A stretch of DNA of 64,000 bases, taken from Asaia bogorensis. Lineage in GTDB: Bacteria > Pseudomonadota > Alphaproteobacteria > Acetobacterales > Acetobacteraceae. The stretch spans positions 1 through 64,000 of the forward strand of contig CALQTN020000016.1 of NCBI GenBank assembly GCA_943333505.2. Reading direction: 5' to 3'. Under the pieces are notes generated by a model. That model was not told where the DNA came from and ran no database searches. It saw only the letters and a program-made list of their open reading frames with translations. Both the position numbers and the translations under genes were made by a program. Positions 1 to 8,057 of this stretch are shown here, one piece after another (the first letter of the stretch is position 1; each line of letters opens with the position of its first letter).

Positions 1-66
1 AAGCGAAAGGATCAACGCATCCTTCTGCGGATCGGTCAGGCTGCTGAGGTTGGGCGCGAGGGACAT
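1..66 (-). mobile_element. IS66-family transposase, N-terminal codons only (runs off the window)
   Basis: An ATG at 66 on the minus strand opens a frame of 22 codons that continues past the left edge. The peptide contains SLTDPQKDALILSL, which resembles the N-terminus of IS66-type TnpC proteins (typically LSxAEKDALILxLL). Only this short stretch is visible, so the family call rests on one motif. The element's outer end should lie between about 67 and 165, where the neighbouring DUF4239 frame loses homology. I could not identify a terminal inverted repeat because the other end lies outside the window. Confidence 0.5.
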
Positions 67-105
67 CCGAACGTTGAATCGAAAGAGCCGTGACCGTGTA
101 AATAG

Positions 106-780
106 CTAACTTGAGGCGAGGCGCCAGGGCGGGGGGTGAGCAGTTACCAAGGAGGCCACCACGACCGGGCTTGGCGGGCTACTAAGGCCGAGGCTGAAAA
201 ATGTTACCATCAACCAAACAACCAGCGCCGCCGCCAGCCACGGTGAAAGCGACGAGCCGGTCGCTTCGAAGATCATCAAGCGCGTCGCGACGATATCGCG
301 CAGGATAACCCGTGCTTCATCGATAGATTGGACCCGAGTTGGAAAGATTGCCGGCAAGCCTTCAAGCGAACTGCGCAACTGTTCACGCAGTTCGCCGGGC
401 GCGAGTGGACCAACCGGCAGGCGACTATGCCGATCTGGCCAAGTGTCTTTGACAATTCGACTGGTGTAGCGAAATAGCAAATCCCGCATAGGCGCTGCAT
501 CGGGGCCAATGCGGCGAAGCGCGCGATCAAGCTCGATAATTTGCGCAGACAGCCGCTTAACATCGCGGTCAGCGGTATCGAAGGACGATTTCATTGAGAC
601 GGTTGTAAACCCGAGCATAACTGCCGCCATCAATGTCAACGCGGTCACCATCCGACGCAGCAGCATCACAGCGCCCTGCGCCATGCTATCGTCCGGCAGG
701 TGCTGCCGTAGATACATTCCACCCAGTCCGGCTGCGAACAGACAACCGAACACCAAAGCGCCCGTCGTCGGACCGTCCAT
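106..780 (-). CDS. DUF4239 (bestrophin-like) membrane protein, 3' end probably lost
   Basis: The frame encodes 224 aa from the ATG at 780, which has a GAGG Shine-Dalgarno just upstream; the upstream TTG at 798 is less likely. It has the DUF4239 layout: an N-terminal membrane segment, a second segment (about residues 43-58) leading into SSFDTADRDVKRLSAQIIEL, a soluble middle, then LAAALVVWLMVTFFSLGL. Family members normally continue with another hydrophobic segment after this point. Here the sequence turns into a short proline-rich, non-homologous tail (AHPPPWRLASS) next to the IS66-like start. I infer truncation by the insertion. The function of DUF4239 proteins is unknown. Confidence 0.6.
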   Translation of the reverse strand: MDGPTTGALVFGCLFAAGLGGMYLRQHLPDDSMAQGAVMLLRRMVTALTLMAAVMLGFTTVSMKSSFDTADRDVKRLSAQIIELDRALRRIGPDAAPMRDLLFRYTSRIVKDTWPDRHSRLPVGPLAPGELREQLRSSLEGLPAIFPTRVQSIDEARVILRDIVATRLMIFEATGSSLSPWLAAALVVWLMVTFFSLGLSSPPSPVVVASLVTAHPPPWRLASS

Positions 781-885
781 TTTTCCTCGCTGTAACAATA
801 GTACACAAAGCCAATACGCTGCCTATCACCCGAGGACAAGGCAATGAATTATGCGCGGCCACATCAAAACTTCAGGGACCGACGC

Positions 886-1833
886 TCAGGCCATGTCCAC
901 AAGCACCCCGCGCCCCTGGGCCTCGGCCCACGCCAGGATCGTGTGGGCGGCGGCAAGGTCCTGGGCCGCGACGCCAAGTGACCGATACATGGTGATTTCA
1001 GCATCGCTTTGTCGTCCATCTGCACCGTTCAGTACAGCCCCGATTTCCACCGGTGCCGGGTCGAAGCCTTCCCGCCGCGCGACAATCACCTCGGCGGCCT
1101 GGGCTTCAAGCGATGGCAGATAGTCGGTGAACAGCCGCAATCGCCGCAAGCAATCCGCGTCGATTTCCTGCATTGTTGGAATGGACGCACCAACAGCCGC
1201 AATATGCTGGCCGGGCCGCAGCATCTCTGCGAATAGAAATGGTCCGGTCGCAGGCGTGGCCGTCACAATAATATCGGCGTCTGCCACCGCGTCAGCCACA
1301 GTTGCGGCCCGGTTTGCGCCGTGCTTATGCGCAAAGGCGGCGGCCTTCACCGGATCTCGGCCCCAAACAGTGATCGTCGTGATGGGCCGGATTGCCCGCA
1401 TTGCCTCGATATGCACGGCAGCCTGCTCACCACAGCCGAGGATCGCAAGCCGGGTCGCGTTCTTGCGCGCCAGCACATCGGTGGCCATCGCGGACGCTGC
1501 CGCGGTTCTGATCGCCGTCAGCACCGCGGCATCAAGACAAGCGCGTGCCAGGCCAGTTGCGGCATCAAATAACAGCATCAAGCCGGCGTGGGAGGATCGG
1601 CCATGCTTGGGGTTGTCTGGAAACAGGCTCAAGACCTTAATTCCGTGCCCGGCGGGGTCACCGAGCCAGCCGCCCATCATGCCCATCATGTCGCGGCCCG
1701 GCAGACGGACCATACTGCGCAACGGCAATTCCACATCGCCGCGTGACACTGCGCGCATGCAAGCTGCCATTGGTGCAATCAAGCCAGCAACGTCGGTCAA
1801 GGCTGCGATGTCGCGTCCGCTCAGAATTCGCAT
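886..1833 (-). CDS. Ornithine cyclodeaminase / mu-crystallin family protein
   Basis: This 315-aa protein starts at MRILSGRDIAAL, the usual N-terminal pattern of the family. It carries the Rossmann NAD(P)-binding motif GCGEQAAVHIEAM in the middle. Family members include ornithine cyclodeaminase, alanine dehydrogenase, ketimine reductase and lysine-derived imine reductases, so the substrate cannot be read from sequence. It is the last gene of a five-gene minus-strand operon, starting 4 bp after the end of the PPK2 gene. A longer in-frame start at 1899 would overlap PPK2 and has no support. Confidence 0.85.
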   Translation of the reverse strand: MRILSGRDIAALTDVAGLIAPMAACMRAVSRGDVELPLRSMVRLPGRDMMGMMGGWLGDPAGHGIKVLSLFPDNPKHGRSSHAGLMLLFDAATGLARACLDAAVLTAIRTAAASAMATDVLARKNATRLAILGCGEQAAVHIEAMRAIRPITTITVWGRDPVKAAAFAHKHGANRAATVADAVADADIIVTATPATGPFLFAEMLRPGQHIAAVGASIPTMQEIDADCLRRLRLFTDYLPSLEAQAAEVIVARREGFDPAPVEIGAVLNGADGRQSDAEITMYRSLGVAAQDLAAAHTILAWAEAQGRGVLVDMA

Positions 1834-1837
1834 GGGG

Positions 1838-2731
1838 TTATGTCTCCTGTTCGAGCAAGCGCCGGGCTTCGGCGAGCCACAAATGGTCGTCCGCCGCAAG
1901 TTGGGGTGTACGCAGGTTAAGGGAGGTCAAGGTCGCGACCATCGCCTCGACCACAATCAGCCTTGCCGCCCATTTGTTGTTCGCGGGTACGACATACCAC
2001 GGCGCAGTCTTGGTAGCGGTTGCGGCAATCGCTGCTTCATATGCCTCCATATAGTCGTCCCACCGGGACCGCTCCGTGATATCACTCGGGGCAATCTTCC
2101 ATTGCTTGCTCGGGGTATCCATCCTCGCGAGCAATCGGATGCGTTGCTCGTCCCGCGAAATATTGAGGAAAAATTTGATCACCACACAGCCCTGGCGGTC
2201 GAGATAGCGTTCAAATGCCACGATGTCGGCGAGGCGCTGCTGCCAAAAATGACCGCCCTGACGGGCCTGCGGCAAATGTTGCCGCGCGAGAATTTCGGGA
2301 TGCAGACGCGCTACCAGCACTTCCTCATAGTGGCTGCGATTGAAAATTCCGATCTGTCCGCGGGCTGGCAATTCGCGGCTGACCCGCCAGAGAAAATCAT
2401 GCGCCAACTCCTCCGGTCCAGGCGGCTTGAACGCATGCACGCGCACCCCTTGCGGGTTCACCCCGGACATCACGTGCTTGATGGTGCCGTCTTTGCCGGC
2501 TGCGTCCACAGCCTGGAACACGCACAACATCGACCAGGTTCCCTCGGCGTAGAGCCGTTCCTGCAGCGTCGAAAGCCGCGCAATACCGTCGGCAAGCAAT
2601 TTCGTCGCAGCAGATTCAGTAATACCACGTGGGGTCGCTGCCGGATTGTGATCGCTCAGACGGAAACCTTTTCCATCTGTGATCGCAGCAGTCTTTAGCA
2701 GTTTGGGGAGCTTCTCGGAGGAATTTTTCAT
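1838..2731 (-). CDS. ppk2: Polyphosphate kinase 2 family protein
   Basis: A 297-aa cytoplasmic PPK2-type kinase. The Walker A-like segment DAAGKDGTIKHV is followed by the family-typical GVNPQGVRVHAFKPP and HDFLWR, and later by FNRSHYEEV. PPK2 enzymes transfer phosphate between polyphosphate and nucleotides; single-domain proteins of about 300 aa usually phosphorylate AMP, ADP or GDP from polyphosphate. Its start overlaps the stop of the upstream sulfite-oxidase-like gene by 4 bp, so the two are translationally coupled. Substrate preference (class I, II or III) is not resolved here. Confidence 0.9.
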   Translation of the reverse strand: MKNSSEKLPKLLKTAAITDGKGFRLSDHNPAATPRGITESAATKLLADGIARLSTLQERLYAEGTWSMLCVFQAVDAAGKDGTIKHVMSGVNPQGVRVHAFKPPGPEELAHDFLWRVSRELPARGQIGIFNRSHYEEVLVARLHPEILARQHLPQARQGGHFWQQRLADIVAFERYLDRQGCVVIKFFLNISRDEQRIRLLARMDTPSKQWKIAPSDITERSRWDDYMEAYEAAIAATATKTAPWYVVPANNKWAARLIVVEAMVATLTSLNLRTPQLAADDHLWLAEARRLLEQET

Positions 2732-3927
2732 GTCGTGGTTACCAAGCTGAGCTTCCGTTGGGTATTATAGTGATAGCCACCAGGGTTATAGCGTACCCGT
2801 TCACCCTGGGTCTGGCCGTCATTGGACGTGACGCGGACCAGAACGTTCAATGGGCCAGGGCGCACGCCGGTGATTGCATAGCGCCAGGTGCGGAAGGCAT
2901 AGCGCCCGATGTCAGGCCCGAGGATTGCTAACCGCCAGCGCGTGCCGTCATCCAGCGACACCGAGACTGACTGCACACCGCCGCCGCCCCAGGCAAGCCC
3001 GCGCAGTTCCAGGCCCGCGAGTTTGACCGTGTCGCCATTGCGCAAATTGGTGATGACGCCGTTCAGGACGTTTTCAGTCACTGGGCTGGAGGTCGCGGTC
3101 TCCTGACTAGCGAATGGCCGATCAACCGGGAATAATCCGCGCGGCACGCGGTATTCGGTGGTCATCCAGAACCCGTCGAAACGGCTGCTGCGCAATTCCA
3201 GCGCAGTGACATGCTTCATCCAGAAGGTCGCCGACCATCCCGGCACGACCAGGCGCAATGGATAGCCATTGAGCAGCGGCAGCGGCTGGCCATTCATTTC
3301 GAAGGCAAGCAAGGTACCTGCATCCATCGCCACTTCAAGCGGCAGGCTTTTGGCATAGGCCGGCTGCTGTGGGTTGAGCGCACTATCGGCGCCAGTCACG
3401 ACCACCTCTAGCGCTTCGGGCTTGAACCCGGTTTTGAGGAGTACGTCACGCAACCGCACGCCACGCCACCGGGCGCATCCCATCGCCCCTTCTTCCCATT
3501 GTAGCCCTGCTGCCGGGGGCGTGAACCGCGAGCGTGCATTCCCGGCGCAATGACACAGGGCAACCACCTCCCGTGTCGGGAGTTTCCGTAAGTCTTCCAT
3601 GCTAAACTGGAACGGGCGTTCGGATGCATCACCGCCGATACGCAGGGACCAATCCTTCAGGTCCGCGAGAGTTGGCGCGATGGCCAGATTGTAGCGAACG
3701 AAAAATCGGCCATTGGCGGTAATCGGTTCGGCAAAGGCGCTGATCGGAGCCTCAAGATTGAGCGGCACAGCGCTGCGTAGAATCAGGCCGGGCTTCACCA
3801 AACTTGCGTCGACACCATCCGCCCCAGGCGGGGCCGCCGAAGATGGGGCCGCGGCAATCGTCGGGCCTGCGAGCGCAAGCCCCGCGCTCGCCAAAAACCC
3901 ACGTCGCGCGAAGGGTCTCGCGATCAT
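2728..3927 (-). CDS. Tat-exported sulfite oxidase-like molybdopterin protein
   Basis: A 399-aa periplasmic oxidoreductase of the sulfite oxidase (SorA/SoxC) superfamily. The N-terminus has a twin-arginine signal (RRGFLASAGLALAG) consistent with export of a folded, cofactor-loaded protein. The molybdenum-ligand cysteine is visible in CHCAGNARSRF (about residue 127). The C-terminal part (GVQSVSVSLDDGTRW and onward) fits the Mo-co dimerisation domain. The usual cytochrome partner (SorB/SoxD) is not adjacent; the gene instead sits between an MFS transporter and ppk2. Sulfite is the family substrate but is not proven here. The ATG at 3927 places the Tat motif at residues 8-12. Confidence 0.85.
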   Translation of the reverse strand: MIARPFARRGFLASAGLALAGPTIAAAPSSAAPPGADGVDASLVKPGLILRSAVPLNLEAPISAFAEPITANGRFFVRYNLAIAPTLADLKDWSLRIGGDASERPFQFSMEDLRKLPTREVVALCHCAGNARSRFTPPAAGLQWEEGAMGCARWRGVRLRDVLLKTGFKPEALEVVVTGADSALNPQQPAYAKSLPLEVAMDAGTLLAFEMNGQPLPLLNGYPLRLVVPGWSATFWMKHVTALELRSSRFDGFWMTTEYRVPRGLFPVDRPFASQETATSSPVTENVLNGVITNLRNGDTVKLAGLELRGLAWGGGGVQSVSVSLDDGTRWRLAILGPDIGRYAFRTWRYAITGVRPGPLNVLVRVTSNDGQTQGERVRYNPGGYHYNTQRKLSLVTTT

Positions 3928-3996
3928 TGCGTCACATGTCCTTGCCGTCTGCCCGAAGATACCACGCATATCCCACGTCGGCGCGAATCAAGACGC

Positions 3997-5226
3997 TCAT
4001 CCGGATGCCGTCACAGTTTTGCGTGGGCCGCCCCGCCACGCCCAGAGCACAGCGACCGCCTGCAAGCCGAGCGACAGCGCCATTGCCCAAGCATAGCCGC
4101 GGCGGTCCCAACCGTCGCCCGCCACGCGGGGCCAAAGATCGAGGATCCAGCCGATCAGGGATTGCAGCGCAAAAGCGCCGCCCAGTACGACCGTGTTAAT
4201 CGCCGTGCTGACCCGGCCCATCTGCTCGACCGGGAACATCTGGGCGATGGCCGAATATCCGGCTGGCGAGGCAGATGCGACCAGCGGCAACACCGCCCAG
4301 AGCAATGTCACCACCCAGGGGATTTGCGGTTGACAGAGAAAACCGACCTGAACGCCCATCAGCAGGATCGTGCCGATCCACGGGACAAGCATCGCCGAAT
4401 GGCCGCGGGCTTGCAGCCGGCTGGCGAGTTGCCCGGCCAACAGACTTCCGGCCATGGTACCGAGCGTATAGATAAACAACGTCTCAGCGCGGGCAGCGCT
4501 ATCCAGGCCCGCGACATCACGCAACCATGGGCCCGCCCACAGGCCTTGGTAGGTAAAACTAAATACCGCCATCAACGAGACCATCGGCGTAAATCGCCAG
4601 AATCGCGCATCGCACAGGATCAAGCGCAAAACTTGAATTTCCAATGCCAAAGGTCGGCGCCCCTGGCTGCCTTTTTCGCGCACGCTGCTGAAAACCCACA
4701 CCGACATGGCCAGCGCCAGACCGGTCAGACACCAAAATACGCCACGCCAACCGAGGCTTGGCAACATTGCTTCCATCGGTGTCGAAACCACCAGTCCAGC
4801 CGAGGACGCGATCAGCATTGCAATCCCGGTGACGCCGGCGACCTGGGCTCGGTTGAACCAGACCGAATGGGCCTTCAGCAGGGCCATCAGCCCAGCGGCG
4901 ATCCCGATGCCTATCAACAACCGGGCGATCACAAACCCCAGCAAGCCGTCAGATACGGCAAACAGCGCGAAGCCTGCAGCAGCGGTTAGGCCCATCAGGG
5001 CCTGCACGATCCGCGGCCCCCACCTGTCGAGCAAAATCCCGAGTGGCAATTGCCAGAGGCAATAGCTGGCAAAGGCTGCCGACGACAGAAAGCCAAGCTC
5101 GCTCGCCGAGAGCCCGTACTGCGCTGCCAGGACAGGTCCCACGACCGCCATCATGCCGCGGGCGGCCTGGTTCACGAAGTTCATCCCGGCGAGGGGCAGG
5201 CTGATGCGGAGAAACGTCTTGAACAT
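3997..5226 (-). CDS. MFS transporter
   Basis: A 409-aa integral membrane protein with about 12 hydrophobic segments. The Major Facilitator loop motif appears as GILLDRWGPRIV between TM2 and TM3 (about residues 58-69). The N-terminus (FLRISLPLAGMNFVNQAARG) is typical of a permease. I chose the ATG at 5226 because everything upstream in the long frame is antisense to the EEP gene and not hydrophobic. Neighbours include a sulfite oxidase-like enzyme and a secreted phosphatase-like protein, so the substrate cannot be inferred. Confidence 0.85.
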   Translation of the reverse strand: MFKTFLRISLPLAGMNFVNQAARGMMAVVGPVLAAQYGLSASELGFLSSAAFASYCLWQLPLGILLDRWGPRIVQALMGLTAAAGFALFAVSDGLLGFVIARLLIGIGIAAGLMALLKAHSVWFNRAQVAGVTGIAMLIASSAGLVVSTPMEAMLPSLGWRGVFWCLTGLALAMSVWVFSSVREKGSQGRRPLALEIQVLRLILCDARFWRFTPMVSLMAVFSFTYQGLWAGPWLRDVAGLDSAARAETLFIYTLGTMAGSLLAGQLASRLQARGHSAMLVPWIGTILLMGVQVGFLCQPQIPWVVTLLWAVLPLVASASPAGYSAIAQMFPVEQMGRVSTAINTVVLGGAFALQSLIGWILDLWPRVAGDGWDRRGYAWAMALSLGLQAVAVLWAWRGGPRKTVTASG

Positions 5227-5236
5227 GCGCGCCTTT

Positions 5237-6103
5237 TCAGTTCGGCAGGCGAAAGCGGACCGATACCGGACAATGGTCAGACAAGCGCGCTTTCCAGCCG
5301 ATGCCTTTTTCCTTGTAGACCAACACCCTGAGGCTGTCCGCCTGCATCCATGGCCGGGCTGCCCCACCGGCAATGATATGATCGATGAAGCCGCCGCCGC
5401 CCCAGCATGGGCTGGTTTGCCCACTGGTCGCCCGGGCCAGCGGCCCGGATACGGCAAGCCCTGCGTAGAATGGGTCAGATCCATCCATCCAGCGGTTGAA
5501 ATCCCCCAGCAGGACAAACGGCACCCCCTCGGCACGACGCTGCGCGATCCATCCTTGAAGCGGGGCGAGTTGCCGGGCCAGGATTTCACATTGCGGCCGC
5601 GATGATGTCAGCCGGTCCTCCCGGCATCCGGTCTTGAGATGGACATTGAGCAAACGCAGCCTGCCGCCCGGCATCTCGAGGGTGATATCGGCACCGCTGC
5701 GCAGCCGGTATTTCGCATCGGGGAAGATGTCCAATCCGACCAAATCCGGATTGCCGGTGAATTTTATCCCATGCTTGACGGCGAAGCCAACACGCTGGAC
5801 GACCCGATCGGCGGTGATATGCACCTGATAAGCAGATGACGGGAAGACATGAGCTGCGGCTTCTTTGCCATCAACCTCCTGAAAAGCCACAACATCTGCG
5901 GCAAGCCCGACCGCATAATCGCGCAGCATGGCAATATCGGCGGGTGATTTCGGTTGGACGTCACGTGGAAGGGCCGGGTCGCCGGCGCGGCGGTCCGTCA
6001 GCCACTCCAAATTCCAGGTGGCAATTTTAAGGTCGGCTGCCGCCAGACCGGTGCTGAAGAGCGTGAGCGAGAGCAAGACGAGGATGGGGTGCAGACAGCG
6101 CAT
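5237..6103 (-). CDS. Secreted endonuclease/exonuclease/phosphatase family protein
   Basis: A 288-aa protein with a Sec signal peptide (hydrophobic residues about 5-22 ending AAA). The EEP fold motifs occur in order: TWNLEWL near the N-terminus, QEVDG (metal-binding Glu), NVHLKTGC, GDFNRW, and the C-terminal DHCPV. The family includes DNase I-like nucleases and phosphodiesterases acting on lipids or nucleotides, so the substrate is uncertain. It is the first gene of the minus-strand operon and is divergent from the 2-oxoacid oxidoreductase operon. Confidence 0.85.
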   Translation of the reverse strand: MRCLHPILVLLSLTLFSTGLAAADLKIATWNLEWLTDRRAGDPALPRDVQPKSPADIAMLRDYAVGLAADVVAFQEVDGKEAAAHVFPSSAYQVHITADRVVQRVGFAVKHGIKFTGNPDLVGLDIFPDAKYRLRSGADITLEMPGGRLRLLNVHLKTGCREDRLTSSRPQCEILARQLAPLQGWIAQRRAEGVPFVLLGDFNRWMDGSDPFYAGLAVSGPLARATSGQTSPCWGGGGFIDHIIAGGAARPWMQADSLRVLVYKEKGIGWKARLSDHCPVSVRFRLPN

Positions 6104-6248
6104 AACCCCTAGTCTCGCCCGACACGGGCACCAGGGGAAGGGGGCCTACCGGCACATCACGGTCAATGTCATACTACATATTCCGAAGGCATCACCTGTC
6201 GGGCAATTTCGGCGCCGACGGCGTCAGGAAGCGGGGAGCGAACACGTC
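6104..6248. promoter_or_regulatory. Divergent promoter region, EEP operon / catabolic operon
   Basis: This 145-bp gap lies between two divergently transcribed operons and must hold promoters for both. An AT-richer stretch around 6164-6182 (gtcatactacatattcc) is a possible -10 region. GGGGAG at 6233-6238 is a good Shine-Dalgarno for the TTG start at 6249. No regulator gene is adjacent. I found no convincing operator beyond a small GTCGG/CCGAC inverted repeat near 6200-6220. Confidence 0.45.
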
Positions 6249-8057
6249 TTGCAGAGCACCGATATCAGCAATCCGGACTATTTCCATAAAGTCGTCGATT
6301 GCCAGTGGGCCTGTCCGGCCCATACCCCCGTCCCGGAATATATCCGTTTGATCGCGGATCGGCGCTATGCCGATGCCTATATGATCAATTGGAAATCCAA
6401 CGTTTTCCCTGGAATTCTGGGGCGCACCTGCGATCGCCCCTGCGAGCCAGCCTGCCGACGCGGGCGCGTTGAGGAAGAACCGGTGGCGATCTGCCGGCTC
6501 AAGCGGGTGGCCGCCGACTATAAGGGTGACCTTACCGGGCGGATGCCCCTGCCCCCCACGGCAAAAAATGGCAAGCGCATCGCCTGCGTAGGCGCGGGCC
6601 CTGCGAGCCTGGCGGTGGCCCGCGATCTGGCGCCGGTTGGCTACGAGGTCACGGTGTTCGACAGCTTCGCCCGTGGCGGCGGCATGATCCGGAGCCAGAT
6701 CCCCAAATTCCGCCTGCCCGAAAGCGTGATCGACGAGGAGGTCGGCTATATTGAAGCCCTCGGCGTCGAAACCCGCTACAATTCCACCGTCAGCAGCCTG
6801 AAATCATTGCTCGACGATGGCTACGATGCGGTCTTCGTCGGCTCGGGCGCGCCACGCGGGCGCGACCTGATTATTCCTGGCCGCCAGGAAGCTGCCGCCA
6901 ACATCCATCTCGGGATCGATTGGCTGTCATCGGTGTCGTTCGGGCATGTCGAGACCATCGGACGCCGGGTGATCGTGCTCGGCGGCGGCAATACCGCGAT
7001 GGATTGCTGCCGGTCGGCACGGCGCCTGGGCGGCGACGATGTCAAGGTCGTGGTGCGCAGCGGGTTCGACGAAATGAAAGCCTCGCCCTGGGAGAAGGAG
7101 GACGCTCAGCACGAGGGTATTCCGATCCTGAACTTCCTGGTGCCGATCGAATTCCTGCACCAGGACGGCAAGCTGGTCGGCATGAGCTTCGATACCGTTC
7201 GCGCCGAATATGACGCAGACGGACGTCGCAATCTGGTTTCGACCGGCGAGGCGCCCATCCGCATCGAATGCGACGACGTGCTGGTGGCCGTCGGCCAGGA
7301 GAATTCGTTTCCTTGGATCGAGCGCGATATTGGCATCGATTTCGACCGTTGGGGCATGCCCAAGGTCGATACGCTGACCTTGCAATCGACCAATGAGCGG
7401 GTGTTTTTTGGCGGCGATGCGGCTTTCGGCCCGAAGAACATCATCTGGGCGGTGGCGCATGCGCATCAGGCGGCGATTTCGATCGATAAATTCTGCAATG
7501 GCGGGGATTTACGCGATCGGCCGGCGCCGGATGTGACGGTGATCTCCCAGAAGATGGGCATTCATGAATGGAGCTATGATAACGACATTCGTAATGATTT
7601 GCGCTTCAAGGTGCCGCATCTCGATCTCACAATCGCGCTGAAGGACATCAAGGAAGAAGTCGAACTTGGCTATGACGAACAACTTGCCTTCAAGGAAGCC
7701 CAGCGCTGCCTGAACTGCGATGTGCAAACCGTGTTCGCGCCCAAGCTTTGTATAGAATGCGATGCGTGCGTCGATATCTGCCCGGTCGATTGTATCACCT
7801 TCGCAGAAGACGGGCCCGAGGCAGAACTCCGCACGCGGCTATCTGCACCGGCAGTCAACCTCACCCAGGACCTGTATATTTCAGATGGACTGAAAACCGG
7901 CCGGGTGATGGCGAAGGACGAGGATATGTGCCTGCATTGCGGCCTGTGCGCGGAACGCTGCCCGACCGGGGCGTGGGACATGCAGCAATACCTCATCGAT
8001 CTGGCGCAGGTGAGCCCGATCACGACCCGGACCACCCGGCAGGGAGTGCTGGCATGA
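6249..8057 (+). CDS. GltD-like FAD/NAD(P) iron-sulfur reductase subunit of a 2-oxoacid oxidoreductase
   Basis: This 602-aa protein probably starts at TTG 6249; GGGGAG lies 10 nt upstream and homology begins at NPDYFHKVVDCQWACPAH. The domains run as follows: an N-terminal cysteine-rich Fe-S region (CQWACPAH, CDRPCEPACRRG), a glutamate-synthase-small-subunit-like flavin reductase (FAD motif GAGPASLAVA, NAD(P) motif GGGNTAMDC), and two C-terminal 4Fe-4S clusters (CIECDACVDICP, CLHCGLCAERCP). In denitrifying aromatic degraders such as Thauera and Azoarcus, a comparable flavoprotein passes electrons from a 2-oxoglutarate:ferredoxin oxidoreductase to NADP. The stop overlaps the next ATG (ATGA), so it is co-translated with the alpha subunit. 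Confidence 0.85.
   Translation: MQSTDISNPDYFHKVVDCQWACPAHTPVPEYIRLIADRRYADAYMINWKSNVFPGILGRTCDRPCEPACRRGRVEEEPVAICRLKRVAADYKGDLTGRMPLPPTAKNGKRIACVGAGPASLAVARDLAPVGYEVTVFDSFARGGGMIRSQIPKFRLPESVIDEEVGYIEALGVETRYNSTVSSLKSLLDDGYDAVFVGSGAPRGRDLIIPGRQEAAANIHLGIDWLSSVSFGHVETIGRRVIVLGGGNTAMDCCRSARRLGGDDVKVVVRSGFDEMKASPWEKEDAQHEGIPILNFLVPIEFLHQDGKLVGMSFDTVRAEYDADGRRNLVSTGEAPIRIECDDVLVAVGQENSFPWIERDIGIDFDRWGMPKVDTLTLQSTNERVFFGGDAAFGPKNIIWAVAHAHQAAISIDKFCNGGDLRDRPAPDVTVISQKMGIHEWSYDNDIRNDLRFKVPHLDLTIALKDIKEEVELGYDEQLAFKEAQRCLNCDVQTVFAPKLCIECDACVDICPVDCITFAEDGPEAELRTRLSAPAVNLTQDLYISDGLKTGRVMAKDEDMCLHCGLCAERCPTGAWDMQQYLIDLAQVSPITTRTTRQGVLA

Noticed and set aside
7748-8053. A 102-codon upstream extension of the korA frame
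   Set aside because: It overlaps the Fe-S domain codons of the flavoprotein gene in another frame, and the ATG at 8054 forms a standard ATGA coupling with family-typical N-terminus.
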